From Enterobacter_D sp963521185 (GTDB taxonomy: Bacteria > Pseudomonadota > Gammaproteobacteria > Enterobacterales > Enterobacteriaceae): 64,000 nucleotides of DNA. This document shows, piece by piece, positions 8,611-18,800 of this stretch; the first letter of the stretch is position 1, and each line of letters opens with the position of its first letter. Position numbers and translations under genes: made by a program. The stretch covers positions 1-64,000 of the forward strand of contig CAUQTV010000004.1 in the NCBI GenBank assembly GCA_963521185.1, given 5' to 3'. Under the pieces are notes generated by a model. It was not told where the DNA came from, did no database searches, and worked only from the letters and a program-made list of their open reading frames with translations.

Positions 8611-8857
8611 TACTTATCAACCCATCAATTGCGATGACTATGACAATCTCGAACTCGCCTGCCAGCATCATCTGTTACTGACGCTGGAGCTGAAAGACGG
8701 CGAAGTTTTAAAGGCAAAAGCCAGCGATTTGGTGTCGCGTAAGAACGTAGAGTATCTGGTTGTTGAAGCGACAGGCGCGACGCGTGAACTCCGCCTCGAC
8801 AAAATAGCCAGTTTCAGCCATCCCGAGATCGGCACCGTTGTGGTGAGCGAATCCTGA
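8597..8857 (+). CDS. rof: Rho-binding antiterminator Rof
   Basis: Small Sm-like protein that binds Rho and inhibits Rho-dependent termination. 86 residues from the ATG at 8597, which has GGTGA six bases upstream; a second ATG at 8603 would give the 84-residue form annotated in E. coli. The start lies inside yaeP, so the two are probably coupled. Confidence 0.95.
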   Translation: MSMNDTYQPINCDDYDNLELACQHHLLLTLELKDGEVLKAKASDLVSRKNVEYLVVEATGATRELRLDKIASFSHPEIGTVVVSES

Positions 8858-8867
8858 TTCCACTCTG

Positions 8868-8890
8868 CGGGCAGCCTGGCTGCCCGTTAT
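8868..8890. terminator. Terminator-like hairpin between convergent rof and tilS
   Basis: Seven-bp stem CGGGCAG / CTGCCCG (8868-8874, 8880-8886) with a five-base loop, directly abutting the tilS stop. The following TTATCTTAT is only moderately T-rich, so termination strength is uncertain. Confidence 0.55.
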
Positions 8891-10179
8891 CTTATCCAGC
8901 CCAGGCTCACCCCTTCCCCGCCCTGCCACTGACCGTCCTGAGTGATAAACTGCCCTGCCGCCGCAATCAGCGTTTCGCCATAAAATAACAGCGGCGTGGT
9001 ATCGCGCAACCAGGGTGGCACGCCCAGCTCCTGCCAGATTTTTTTAAGCTTGCGCCCGCCCGCACGACCAACAATATGCAGCGTTCCGGGTGCCGTGAAC
9101 CGCACGCTGACCGGCTCGTCATCACGGGGTGCGCGCAGCTCGCTGCCTGTTGAAAGATGAAGCCTGCCCAGCTTATCGGGTAGCCCGAGCGGGGTGTGCG
9201 GATCCGGCCAGGCAATCACCGCTTCGCGCAGGCTTTGGTGTCCGCGCACCCACCACAGCTGTCCCTGAAAACGCCGAACCTCAGCGTCCCCCAGCGTCAG
9301 GCAAGGGTTAGCGTCTTCACGCGCCAGTGCGACTTCCTGCCACAGGCGCGCCAGCGCGTCACGCGAGGGCATCGGCGCATGATGCGATGCCAGCCAGCGG
9401 CGTACCAGCGCGGCGCGGCGCACGGCGCTTTTATCGACCAGGGGCGCAATATTCAGCGCGCCCGCGTCGCTCACTAACGAGGCCAGCTCGTCAGCCAGCA
9501 GTTCATCGAGCAGGTGTTCCTGCTCACCGCACAGCTGTGCGCTGCGGGCTACCGCTGCCGAAAAATGCGGCCAGCGGGCGTTGAGTTCGGGCAGCACGCG
9601 CAGACGCAGAAAATTGCGATCGAATTTATCATCCTGATTGCTGTCGTCGTCGATCCAGCGCAGATCGTGGCGCTGCGCCCACTGTTCAAGGTCAGTGCGA
9701 CGCACGTCGAGCAGCGGGCGCAACAGCAGAGTCTGTTCAAACGCCAGCGCCGCAGGCATCGCCGCCAGTCCCGCCGGACCACTGCCGCGTTTTAGCGCCA
9801 GCAGCAGCGTTTCACACTGATCGTCCAGATGCTGCGCGGTGACCAGCACCTCACCGGGCAACAGCGCCTGACTCATCGCCTGATAGCGCGCCTGCCGCGC
9901 CTGCGCTTCAATATTTTGCGCGGCCACGTTCAACGACACCCGCACCACCGTCAGCGGCACCTGCCACCGGGCACAAACCTGTTCACAGTGTTCTGCCCAC
10001 GCATCGGCGAACGCACTCAGGCCGTGATGCACATGAATGGCGCGCAGCGAAATATCGGGCTGCTGTTCGCGCCAGCACACCAGCTGGTGCAGTAAGACGG
10101 TGGAATCCAGGCCACCGCTAAACGCCACCAAAAACTGGCGATGCGGTGCAAGCGTTTGAGCAAGGGCGGAGATTGTCAT
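8887..10179 (-). CDS. tilS: tRNA(Ile)-lysidine synthetase
   Basis: ATP-dependent enzyme that converts C34 of tRNA-Ile2 (CAU) to lysidine; essential for AUA decoding. The ATG at 10179 gives 430 residues (E. coli 432); an upstream frame extension lacks similarity. The PP-loop SGGLDST is at 21-27, followed by the HxxHGLS region and the C-terminal TilS domain (RKLKKIWQELGVPPWLR). Confidence 0.97.
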   Translation of the reverse strand: MTISALAQTLAPHRQFLVAFSGGLDSTVLLHQLVCWREQQPDISLRAIHVHHGLSAFADAWAEHCEQVCARWQVPLTVVRVSLNVAAQNIEAQARQARYQAMSQALLPGEVLVTAQHLDDQCETLLLALKRGSGPAGLAAMPAALAFEQTLLLRPLLDVRRTDLEQWAQRHDLRWIDDDSNQDDKFDRNFLRLRVLPELNARWPHFSAAVARSAQLCGEQEHLLDELLADELASLVSDAGALNIAPLVDKSAVRRAALVRRWLASHHAPMPSRDALARLWQEVALAREDANPCLTLGDAEVRRFQGQLWWVRGHQSLREAVIAWPDPHTPLGLPDKLGRLHLSTGSELRAPRDDEPVSVRFTAPGTLHIVGRAGGRKLKKIWQELGVPPWLRDTTPLLFYGETLIAAAGQFITQDGQWQGGEGVSLGWIR

Positions 10180-10242
10180 GATGGTGTATTTGTCGAAGAA
10201 GATGCCCGGCACGTTACCGGGCATTGCGGAGGCTGGCAAGCG

Positions 10243-10632
10243 TTACTGCTGGTAAAGTTCCAGCGGCAGGCCGTCCGGATCGTTAAAGAAGGTGAAGCGC
10301 TTGCCGGTAAAAGGATCGACACGCACCGCCTCGCAGCCAACGCCGTGAGATTCAAGGTGCGCGATGGCGTCATCGACGTTGTCTACGCTAAAGGCCAGAT
10401 GGCGTAACCCGCACGCCTCCGGGCGGCTGGGCCTGGCGGGAGGAAAAGGAAACGAGAACAGCTCGATGGCGTACTGCCCGTTTAGCGCCAGATCGCCTTT
10501 CCACGAGTCGCGCGCCTCGCGATACACTTCGCTTTGCAGCGTGAAGCCTAAGATGTCGCAATAGAACGCTTTACTCACCGCATAGTCGGTGGCGATGATC
10601 GCGATGTGATGAATCTGCTTAATACCGAGCAT
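10243..10632 (-). CDS. gloA2: VOC-family protein GloA2 (YaeR), glyoxalase I-like
   Basis: 129-residue vicinal-oxygen-chelate fold protein with two beta-alpha-beta-beta-beta modules. Metal-ligand candidates are the N-terminal HH pair (8-9) and the glutamate in LPLELYQQ at the C-terminus. Nearly identical in layout to E. coli YaeR; glyoxalase activity is inferred from the fold. The start at 10632 is preceded by AAGGAGG. Lies between tilS and ldcC. Confidence 0.93.
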   Translation of the reverse strand: MLGIKQIHHIAIIATDYAVSKAFYCDILGFTLQSEVYREARDSWKGDLALNGQYAIELFSFPFPPARPSRPEACGLRHLAFSVDNVDDAIAHLESHGVGCEAVRVDPFTGKRFTFFNDPDGLPLELYQQ

Positions 10633-10690
10633 GGTGCCTCCTTTTCTCAATGCCTGAACGTTACCGTTGCTTGTCAGCCTGTGCAAGCGC

Positions 10691-12829
10691 TCAGCCCTGT
10701 TTTAAGACTCGTACCCGATACACGCCGTCCTCGTCGCGCTTCGCGCCGTGAATGTCGGTTTCGAATCCCGGATAGTGGCGGCCAATCGCGCAGAGCATCA
10801 GCAGGAAGTCGAGCACCGCCCGGCTCTGGTCGGTGATCATCTCCCCCGGCATCAGCAGCGGCACGCCCGGCGGATAAGGCAGGATCATATTGGCGGAGAC
10901 GCGGCCCACCAGCTGTTCCAGCGCAATGGTTTCCACCTCACCTTTGACCTGCCGCTGCCAGGCCTGGTACGGCGTCATGCACAGGGTTGGCAACACGTCG
11001 AAGGCCTGCAACATCAGGCGCGGCAAATCGTGCTGACGGATCAACTGGTGGATCCCCTGCGCCAGATCCTGAATGCGCATGTTGCGATAAAAATCGGGAT
11101 CTTCGGCGTAGAGATCCGGCAGCATGTTTCGCACCCGCAGGTTGAGATCGTAAGCGCGTTTAAACTCCATCAGGCCGCGCAGCAGACTCATCGCCCGGGT
11201 TTTATCGATGCCAATGCTGAACAAAAACAGCAGGTTGTACGGTCCGGTTTTTTCCACCACCACGCCGCGCTCATCCAGAAACTTCGCCACCAGCGCCGCC
11301 GGAATGCCTTCATCGCTCATCGCGCCCTGCTCGTCCATGCCCGGCGTCAGAATGGTGACCTTCACCGGATCAAGAAACATGTGGTCGGCATCCGCGTCGC
11401 GGAATCCGTGCCAGGACTCGCCCGGCGACACGGGCCAGCAGTCGGCCTCGTCAATATCTTCCGGCTGCCAGATATCAAAAAACCAGCTGTCCGCTTCGTC
11501 TTTCAGGCGCTGCACCTCTTTACGAAAGTGCAGTGCGCGCTCCACTGAGCGGTTGATCAGGCGCTTGCCCGGATTGCCGCGCAGCATCGCCGCCGCGGTT
11601 TCAATCGACGCCACCAGCGGATAGCTCGGCGAAGTGGTGGTGTGCATCATGTAAGCCTCATTAAAGGTCTCTTCGTCATAGTGACCTTTGATGTGGATCA
11701 GCGACGCCCGCGAAAGCGCCGCCAGCATTTTGTGCGTGGACTGGGTTTCGAAGATCACTTTTCCCGGTACGCGCTCGCCGCTCATGCCGCTTTTCCCGTC
11801 GTAAATCGGGTGGAAATTGGTGTACGGCACCCAGGCGGAATCAAAGTGGATGGAGGGGACATCCAGCGTTTGCTTGATCCAGTTTGTGTTGTACAGCAGC
11901 CCATCATAGGTGGAGTTGGTGATCACCGCATGCACGGGCCAGCGGGCATTGGGCGTGCTGGCAATCTTTTGCTCAATGCTGGCATGGCTGAACTCCCGGC
12001 GCGGAATGCCGCCTAAAATACCCAGCGCGTTACGGCCCGGCTTCAGCCACAGCGGTACGACATCGCTCATCATCAGCAGATGCGCGAGGGATTTATGGCA
12101 GTTGCGATCAATGAGCAGCGTACTGCCCGTTGGCGCGGCGTACATGCCGACAATTTTGTTCGACGTCGAGGTGCCGTTGGTGACCATATAGCTTTGCTCC
12201 GCGCCAAAGGTGCGGGCGATATACTCTTCGGCTTCCAGATGCGGCCCGGTGTGATCGAGCAGCGATCCCAGTTCAGTGACCGAGATCGACACATCGGCTT
12301 TCAACGTATTCGCGCCGAAGAAATCATAAAACAGGCAGCCCACCGGGCTTTTTTGATAGGCGGTTCCCGCCATATGACCGGGCGTGCAGAACGTATATTT
12401 TCCCTCTTTCACGTAGGTATAGAGCGCGCGGGTAAACGGCGGCGTGATGTTATCGAGGTATTCAGTGGTGTACTGACGAATGCGGGTAGCGATGTCATCG
12501 GCCGCGCCGAGCGCATATTCAAAAAACCACAGCGCCATGCGCAGATCGTGCGCGCTGACGTCAAGCGTGGAGTGGGTGTTGATAAACGCATACAGCGGCA
12601 GGTATTCGTTGAGTTGATTAATGTCGCTGCACAAATCGAGGGTATATTCATCCCAGTCGAAGATCACACCGCAGATACGCGGGTTGTGCTCAATGAATTT
12701 CAACAGGTCGGTGCTGTTTTGCGGCCAGATAAGCTTAAAGCCCAGCGCCAGCAGTGATGCTTCCAGTTCTTTGATCGGTTCGTCTTTATAAAAGACGCCG
12801 TGCGGTCCCATGATTGCGATAATATTCAA
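10691..12829 (-). CDS. ldcC: Constitutive lysine decarboxylase
   Basis: PLP-dependent decarboxylation of lysine to cadaverine; cytoplasmic. The 712-residue protein has the N-terminal wing domain, the fold type I core with the PLP lysine in STHKML (near residue 367) and the C-terminal domain; the length is right for LdcC/CadA. No cadB lies beside it, and the genomic slot matches ldcC. The start codon appears to be TTG (12827-12829), with a strong GGAGG six bases upstream. Confidence 0.96.
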   Translation of the reverse strand: MNIIAIMGPHGVFYKDEPIKELEASLLALGFKLIWPQNSTDLLKFIEHNPRICGVIFDWDEYTLDLCSDINQLNEYLPLYAFINTHSTLDVSAHDLRMALWFFEYALGAADDIATRIRQYTTEYLDNITPPFTRALYTYVKEGKYTFCTPGHMAGTAYQKSPVGCLFYDFFGANTLKADVSISVTELGSLLDHTGPHLEAEEYIARTFGAEQSYMVTNGTSTSNKIVGMYAAPTGSTLLIDRNCHKSLAHLLMMSDVVPLWLKPGRNALGILGGIPRREFSHASIEQKIASTPNARWPVHAVITNSTYDGLLYNTNWIKQTLDVPSIHFDSAWVPYTNFHPIYDGKSGMSGERVPGKVIFETQSTHKMLAALSRASLIHIKGHYDEETFNEAYMMHTTTSPSYPLVASIETAAAMLRGNPGKRLINRSVERALHFRKEVQRLKDEADSWFFDIWQPEDIDEADCWPVSPGESWHGFRDADADHMFLDPVKVTILTPGMDEQGAMSDEGIPAALVAKFLDERGVVVEKTGPYNLLFLFSIGIDKTRAMSLLRGLMEFKRAYDLNLRVRNMLPDLYAEDPDFYRNMRIQDLAQGIHQLIRQHDLPRLMLQAFDVLPTLCMTPYQAWQRQVKGEVETIALEQLVGRVSANMILPYPPGVPLLMPGEMITDQSRAVLDFLLMLCAIGRHYPGFETDIHGAKRDEDGVYRVRVLKQG

Positions 12830-12867
12830 TGCTTACCTCCTGAAATCCTTCAGATAAGCATAGTAAT

Positions 12868-12898
12868 AATCCTGCCAGTGCAGTGCACTGACAGGATT
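12868..12898 (-). terminator. Long hairpin downstream of the chitinase gene
   Basis: A 15-bp inverted repeat: AATCCTGCCAGTGCA (12868-12882) and TGCACTGACAGGATT (12884-12898). In the minus-strand RNA its one mismatch becomes a G-U pair. It lies eight bases after the chitinase stop and before ldcC, with no long T-run, so it may be a weak terminator or an mRNA 3'-end stabiliser. Confidence 0.55.
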
Positions 12899-12905
12899 TA
12901 TCTGA

Positions 12906-14669
12906 TTACAGCGCGGTCCACGCATCGGCCCAGGCAATACCGGTGCCCGGTGCGTAATACTCAGGTGCTATGTTACACCAGACGCCTTCCGGGAACGGTT
13001 TGCACTTATACAGCGCCCCGTTGTTGTTCACGATATCGCCGGAATTCCACTGGTGGCTGCTGCTCCAGGACGGGTAAACGATGTTCTGATCGCCTTCGTC
13101 ATCCGCAGCCGCTGGCGCTTTAACATTCAGCGTGTAGGTTGCCATGCTGGACAGCGTGCCGTCGCTGACCTTCAGGTTCACCACGTACTGCGTGTCTTTG
13201 GTCGCCGCAGGCGCTGTGAATACCACCACGCCTTTGTCGGAACCGCTCAGCGTTTTGCCATCCTGCGACATCCAGGTGTAGGTCAGGGTATCGCCATTTG
13301 CGTCGGTAGAACCTTCCGCGCTCAGCGAAACCTGGCTACCGGCTTCGACGGCACCAATCGGTCCCGCAATCCTGGCGACCGGCGCAACGTTCTCTTTCGG
13401 TACAGGCGTTGGCTCAGGGGAGGTATCCGGCTCATTTTCACCCGTATCACCGACAACGTTAACATTGAAGAAGTGCTGAACGCATTTGCTGTAATCGCCC
13501 TCTTTAAAGGCGGTAAACGGCGTCTGATAACCTACCAGCTGGCAGGAATAGGTTTTGCCGTCAGCGGTTTCACTGCTCCAGCCCCAGTTCTCTTCCCAGT
13601 AGATTGGCAGTGCGCCCGCGCCGCCCTCGTCGAACTGCTTCATATTTTTACAGCCCAGCACTTCATCGGCTGGCACCGCAACCTTCAGGTATTTGGCGAA
13701 CTCTTTGTAGTAGTTGATACGGTTAACCGACTGGGCATTTTCTTCCGCACCGCCGCACTCCACGCCGCCGTTGATAATCTGAATGGTCACACCAAAGCCT
13801 GGCACCAGACCGTTCGCTTTATCATGATCGTTTGCCACCCAGGTGCCGTCGATAACGTGCAGCATCGACGGTTTTGGCGGCTGCGGGTAGACGAAGAAGA
13901 AGACGGCGCTGGCAAGGTTCATCCAGCTGTCGGCCACCAGCTCAGGTTTGTCGAGCAGCGGGCGAACATCGCCATACATCGCGTCAGAGAACGGACCGTA
14001 GTTGTAGTTATAGGAAAGCTGCTTGGCACCACGGCCAAAATAGCTCATAAAGTCGCCGTCTTTATCTTTGCCACACGGCCAGGTCTGGCCCTGCCAGATG
14101 TCCGGATTGCACTCGCCGTTGTAGCCGCCTTTCTGGCCTTCAACCCAGCCGACTTCACGCAGATACACCAGCGCCTGACGCCATTCCGGAATATCGCGCC
14201 AGCTTTCATGGCCGCCGGTTTCCTGGGCAAAATGCGCAAACATCGTCGCCAGGGTTTTGCGGCAAATGGCATCGCTGTCGCGGCCATCGGTATAGGTGCC
14301 GCATACCGCCGGGAATTTGCCGATAGCTTTCAGGAAGTTATCGTAGGTGTATTCCGGGGCGCGCATGGGAAACAGAAAATCCCAGTCTGCGGCTTTGATG
14401 ATACCTTCCACGCGCTTGACGTTAGCCGGGTTGGCAGCGCGGCCCGGTTCGATTTTTTCAACGTCGCTGTTATCCAGCGTTTTGATTGAGGTCTTCACCG
14501 CTTCCATCAGCGGAAAATCCGTTAACGCTTTTTCCTGCGCGGCTAAATCGCTCGCCTTGATGGTTACCGGTTCGCTGGCGCTCAGTAAAGAGGCCGCCTG
14601 CGCACCCGGCAGACTTAACATAATCCCTGCCGCCACGGCGCTGAGCGCCATTATTTTTCGCATTGCCAT
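12906..14669 (-). CDS. Secreted chitinase: GH19 catalytic domain, PKD domain, CBM5/12 chitin-binding domain
   Basis: Predicted exported chitinase of 587 residues. The chosen ATG (14667-14669) has AAGGAG seven bases upstream and gives a classic Sec signal ending in AQA (cleavage after about residue 25). GH19 domain at about 95-330: the catalytic region FAQETGGHES (147-156, with E150 and E155 as candidates) and the family signature YFGRGAKQLSYNYNYG (210-225). A PEPTPVP linker (about 417-425) leads to a PKD-type beta-sandwich (about 428-517), then an aromatic-rich CBM5/12 module (about 533-587). It sits between ldcC and accA, which are adjacent in E. coli K-12, so it is accessory. Likely role: degrading environmental chitin or fungal and arthropod material; murein activity cannot be excluded. 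Confidence 0.9.
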   Translation of the reverse strand: MAMRKIMALSAVAAGIMLSLPGAQAASLLSASEPVTIKASDLAAQEKALTDFPLMEAVKTSIKTLDNSDVEKIEPGRAANPANVKRVEGIIKAADWDFLFPMRAPEYTYDNFLKAIGKFPAVCGTYTDGRDSDAICRKTLATMFAHFAQETGGHESWRDIPEWRQALVYLREVGWVEGQKGGYNGECNPDIWQGQTWPCGKDKDGDFMSYFGRGAKQLSYNYNYGPFSDAMYGDVRPLLDKPELVADSWMNLASAVFFFVYPQPPKPSMLHVIDGTWVANDHDKANGLVPGFGVTIQIINGGVECGGAEENAQSVNRINYYKEFAKYLKVAVPADEVLGCKNMKQFDEGGAGALPIYWEENWGWSSETADGKTYSCQLVGYQTPFTAFKEGDYSKCVQHFFNVNVVGDTGENEPDTSPEPTPVPKENVAPVARIAGPIGAVEAGSQVSLSAEGSTDANGDTLTYTWMSQDGKTLSGSDKGVVVFTAPAATKDTQYVVNLKVSDGTLSSMATYTLNVKAPAAADDEGDQNIVYPSWSSSHQWNSGDIVNNNGALYKCKPFPEGVWCNIAPEYYAPGTGIAWADAWTAL

Positions 14670-14792
14670 ACTATTTCTCCTTGAAGGGTCGTTCACCGTC
14701 TGCTCTGGCAACACGCCAGGCAGGACCACAGTTTCAAGGAGATGGCAGGATTTGATGCAATCACGAAAAGCCATGCGCTTCTCATTTTTCCT

Positions 14793-14826
14793 CAAAAAAA
14801 AAGAGGCCTGAAAAATCAGGCCTCTT
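14793..14826 (-). terminator. Rho-independent terminator of accA
   Basis: Perfect 11-bp stem AAGAGGCCTGA (14801-14811) with TCAGGCCTCTT (14816-14826), AAAA loop. It is followed on the minus strand by a long U-run (plus-strand A-run 14793-14802). It separates accA from the chitinase gene downstream. Confidence 0.9.
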
Positions 14827-14847
14827 TTGAAAAAATGAGATAAAAGA

Positions 14848-15807
14848 TTAGGCGTAACCGTAGCTCATCAGACGCTGGTAACGGCGGTTACGCAGATCTT
14901 CTTTGCTCAGCACATCCAGGTCGGCCAGATCGGCCAGCAGCTGTGCTTTCAGTGATGCGGCCATCGCTTCCGGGTTGCGGTGTGCGCCACCCAGCGGTTC
15001 CGGGATCACCGAATCGATAAGCTTCAGCTCTTTCAGACGCGGCGCGATGATGCCCATCGCGTCTGCGGCCAGCGGGGCTTTATCTGCGCTTTTCCACAGA
15101 ATCGAGGCACAGCCTTCCGGTGAAATCACCGAGTAGGTGCTGTATTGCAGCATGTTCACTTTATCGCCCACGCCAATCGCCAGCGCGCCACCGGAACCCC
15201 CTTCACCAATCACGGTGCAGATGACCGGGACGTTGAGGCGTGACATTTCACGCAGGTTACGGGCAATGGCTTCAGACTGACCGCGCTCTTCCGCGCCCAC
15301 ACCGGGGTATGCACCCGGGGTGTCGATGAAGGTGATAATCGGCATGTTGAAGCGTTCTGCCATTTCCATCAGGCGCAGCGCTTTGCGATAGCCTTCCGGT
15401 GCCGGCATGCCGAAATTACGACGGATCTTCTCTTTGGTCTCACGGCCTTTTTGATGACCAATGATCATCACAGGACGCCCATCCAGACGCGCGATGCCGC
15501 CAACGATGGCTTTATCGTCGGCGTAGGCGCGGTCGCCTGCCAGCTCGTCAAATTCATCAAACGCCAGGCGGACATAATCCAGGGTGTACGGGCGCTGCGG
15601 ATGACGCGCCATTTGGGCTACCTGCCATGCGCCGAGATCGGCAAAGATTTTGCGCGTCAGTTCTACGCTTTTTTCGCGCAGACGATGCACTTCTTCGTCG
15701 ATGTTAATATCCAGTTTCTCATCCTGGCGGCTTACTGCCGTCAGGGAATCGATTTTCGCTTCCAGCTCTGCAATCGGCTGTTCGAAATCAAGGAAATTCA
15801 GACTCAT
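14848..15807 (-). CDS. accA: Acetyl-CoA carboxylase, carboxyltransferase subunit alpha
   Basis: Forms the alpha2-beta2 carboxyltransferase with AccD, making malonyl-CoA for fatty acid synthesis. 319 residues as in E. coli; a crotonase-type fold with the glycine-rich oxyanion and acyl-CoA sites (TPGAYPGVGAEERGQ and GEGGSGGALAIG). Lies 12 bases after dnaE in the same direction, so probably cotranscribed with it. Confidence 0.98.
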   Translation of the reverse strand: MSLNFLDFEQPIAELEAKIDSLTAVSRQDEKLDINIDEEVHRLREKSVELTRKIFADLGAWQVAQMARHPQRPYTLDYVRLAFDEFDELAGDRAYADDKAIVGGIARLDGRPVMIIGHQKGRETKEKIRRNFGMPAPEGYRKALRLMEMAERFNMPIITFIDTPGAYPGVGAEERGQSEAIARNLREMSRLNVPVICTVIGEGGSGGALAIGVGDKVNMLQYSTYSVISPEGCASILWKSADKAPLAADAMGIIAPRLKELKLIDSVIPEPLGGAHRNPEAMAASLKAQLLADLADLDVLSKEDLRNRRYQRLMSYGYA

Positions 15808-15819
15808 AGTATTCCTGTA

Positions 15820-18800
15820 TTAGTCAAACTCCAGTTCCACCTGCTCCGAACCAATAAGGCCACGGAGATCGTTAAGTAAACGATCGCTCGGAGAGACACG
15901 CCACGTTGCGCCGAAACGCAACCGTGCTCGTGCATCCGCCCTCTGATAATAGAGGTGTACTGGAATTGTCCCCGAACGGTGGGGTTCCAGAGACTGACGG
16001 AGTCGGGTTAAAAGCTGGTCATCAATTTGCCTGTCCGTCAGCGAGATAGCAAGCCCGCGAGCATATTTTTCCCGGGCTTCGTCAACATCCATCACTTCGC
16101 GGGCCATCATTTTAAGCCCGCCGCTGAAGTCATCAAAGCTGACCTGTCCGCTGACGATAAGTATGCGGTCGTTTTCCAGCAAATGCTGGTATTTTTCCAG
16201 CGCTTCGGTGAATAACATCACCTCAAGTCGCCCGGAGCGGTCATCCAGCGTACAGATACCGATGCGATTGCCGCGCTTGGTGACCATTACCCGCGCAGCA
16301 ATGACGAGCCCCGCCGCCGTGGTGACCTTACCACGATCGGTTGGATGCATGTCTTTCAGGCGTAAGCCGCCGACATACCGCTCAATCTCTTTTAAATATT
16401 GTGTGATGGGGTGGCCCGTCAGATACAAACCTAACGTTTCACGCTCACCATCCAGCACCGTTTGTTCCGGCCACGGCTGGCAGTTGGCATAGGACTGCTC
16501 GATTTGCTCCGGCTCTTCTGCCAGTACACCGAACATATCCGCCTGACCGATAGCTTCTGCTTTCGCATGCTGATCGGCGGCTTTTAGCGCATCGCCGAGG
16601 GAGTTCATCAGCGCCGCACGGTGCGGCCCGAGGCGGTCAAAGGCCCCGGACATAATCAATTTTTCCAGTACGCGACGGTTAAGCTTTTTGGTGTCGGTGC
16701 GCGCGCACAGATCAAACAGTTCACGGAAATAGCCGTCTTTATTACGCGCCTCAAGGATGGCCTCAATCGGGCCTTCACCCACGCCTTTAATGGCACCAAT
16801 GCCGTAAACAATTTCGCCGTCGTCGTTAACGTGGAAATGGTACAAACCCGAGTTAATGTCCGGCGGCAGAATTTTCAGCCCCATACGCCAGCACTCATCC
16901 ACCAGGCCCACCACTTTTTCAGTGTTGTCCATGTCCGCGGTCATTACCGCCGCCATAAACTCAGCGGGATAGTGCGCTTTCAGCCACAGCGTCTGGTAGG
17001 AGACCAGCGCATAGGCGGCGGAGTGCGATTTGTTAAATCCGTAACCGGCGAATTTCTCCACCAGGTCAAAGATTTTCATCGCCAGTTCGCCGTCGACGCC
17101 GTTTTTCTTCGCGCCGTCTTCAAAGGTGCCGCGCTGCTTGGCCATCTCTTCCGGCTTTTTCTTACCCATTGCACGGCGCAACATGTCGGCGCCACCCAGA
17201 GTATAGCCAGAAAGTTCCTGCGCAATCTGCATCACCTGTTCCTGGTACAGGATGATGCCGTAAGTCGGCTCCAGTACCGGTTTCAGGCACTCATGCTGCC
17301 ACTGAACGTCCGGGTAAGAGATCTCTTCACGCCCGTGCTTACGGTCAATAAAGTTATCAACCATGCCCGACTGCAACGGCCCGGGGCGGAACAGCGCCAC
17401 CAGTGCGATCATGTCTTCGAAGCAGTCCGGTTGCAGACGCTTAATCAAATCTTTCATGCCGCGCGATTCAAGCTGGAATACCGCCGTGGTTTCCGAGCGT
17501 TGCAGCATGTCGAAACTTTTCTTGTCATCCAGCGGGATGGCGGCGATGTCAATTGGCTCCAGGCCCTGTTTGGCCCGGCGCGGGTTGATCATCTTCAGCG
17601 CCCAGTCGATGATAGTGAGCGTTCGCAAACCCAGGAAGTCGAACTTCACCAGGCCCGCGTATTCCACGTCATTCTTATCAAACTGGGTGACCGGATGCTG
17701 ACCGGATTCATCGCAGTACAGCGGCGCAAAATCGGTTATTTTCGTTGGCGCAATCACCACGCCACCGGCGTGTTTACCGGCGTTACGCGTGACGCCTTCG
17801 AGCTTACGCGCCATGTCGATCAGCGCTTTGACCTCTTCGTCAGCCTCGTAGATTTCCGGCAGCTGCGGTTCGGCTTCAAAGGCTTTTGCCAGCGTCATGC
17901 CCGGATCGGGCGGCACCAGTTTCGAAATGCGATCGACGAACCCGTACGGATGTCCCAGCACGCGGCCCACATCGCGGATCACCGCTTTTGCGGCCATGGT
18001 ACCGAAGGTGATGATCTGCGAAACCGCATCACGTCCGTACATCTCCGCCACGTGTTCAATCACCTGGTCGCGTTTCTCCATGCAGAAGTCAACGTCGAAG
18101 TCAGGCATCGAAACACGTTCCGGGTTAAGGAAACGTTCGAACAGCAGGTCAAATTCCAGCGGATCGAGGTCGGTAATTTTCAGCGCGTAGGCCACCAGCG
18201 ACCCCGCGCCCGAGCCTCGCCCAGGGCCTACCGGCACGCCGTTATCTTTCGACCACTGGATAAATTCCATCACGATGAGGAAGTAGCCAGGGAACCCCAT
18301 CTGGTTGATCACCTGAAGCTCAATGTCCAGGCGCTCGTCATACGGCGGGCGCTTTTCCGCGCGCGCGGTCGGATCCGGGAAGAGGAATTCCAGACGATCT
18401 TCCAGCCCCTCTTTGGACTTCACCACCAGATAATCTTCGGTGGTCATCTCGCCGGTCGGGAACTGCGGCAGGAAATATTCGCCAAGGCGCACGGTCACGT
18501 TGCAGCGCTTGGCAATCTCAACGCTGTTTTCCAGCGCTTCCGGGATATCCGCAAACAGCTCGCACATTTCGTCTTCGGTGCGCATGTACTGCTGGGGAGA
18601 GTAATTTCGTGGGCGCTTGGGATCGTCGAGGGTGAAGCCATCATGGATGGCAACGCGAATTTCGTGCGCGTCAAAATCACCGGTATCGATAAAACGCACG
18701 TCGTTGGTGGCGACGACCGGCAGACCGCGAGACTCCGCCAGCGCAATGGCCGCGTGCAGATAACTCTCTTCGTCAGGGCGACCGGTACGGATCAGCTCCA

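Noticed and set aside
12080..12757. Open frames opposite ldcC
   Set aside because: No domain or ribosome-binding site; ldcC on the other strand is certain.
13053..14489. Long open frame opposite the chitinase gene
   Set aside because: Antisense shadow; the opposite frame has a signal peptide, GH19, PKD and CBM signatures and a good ribosome-binding site.
12830..14847. Mobile element or genomic island borders around the chitinase gene
   Set aside because: No transposase, integrase, tRNA target or direct repeats were visible on either side.
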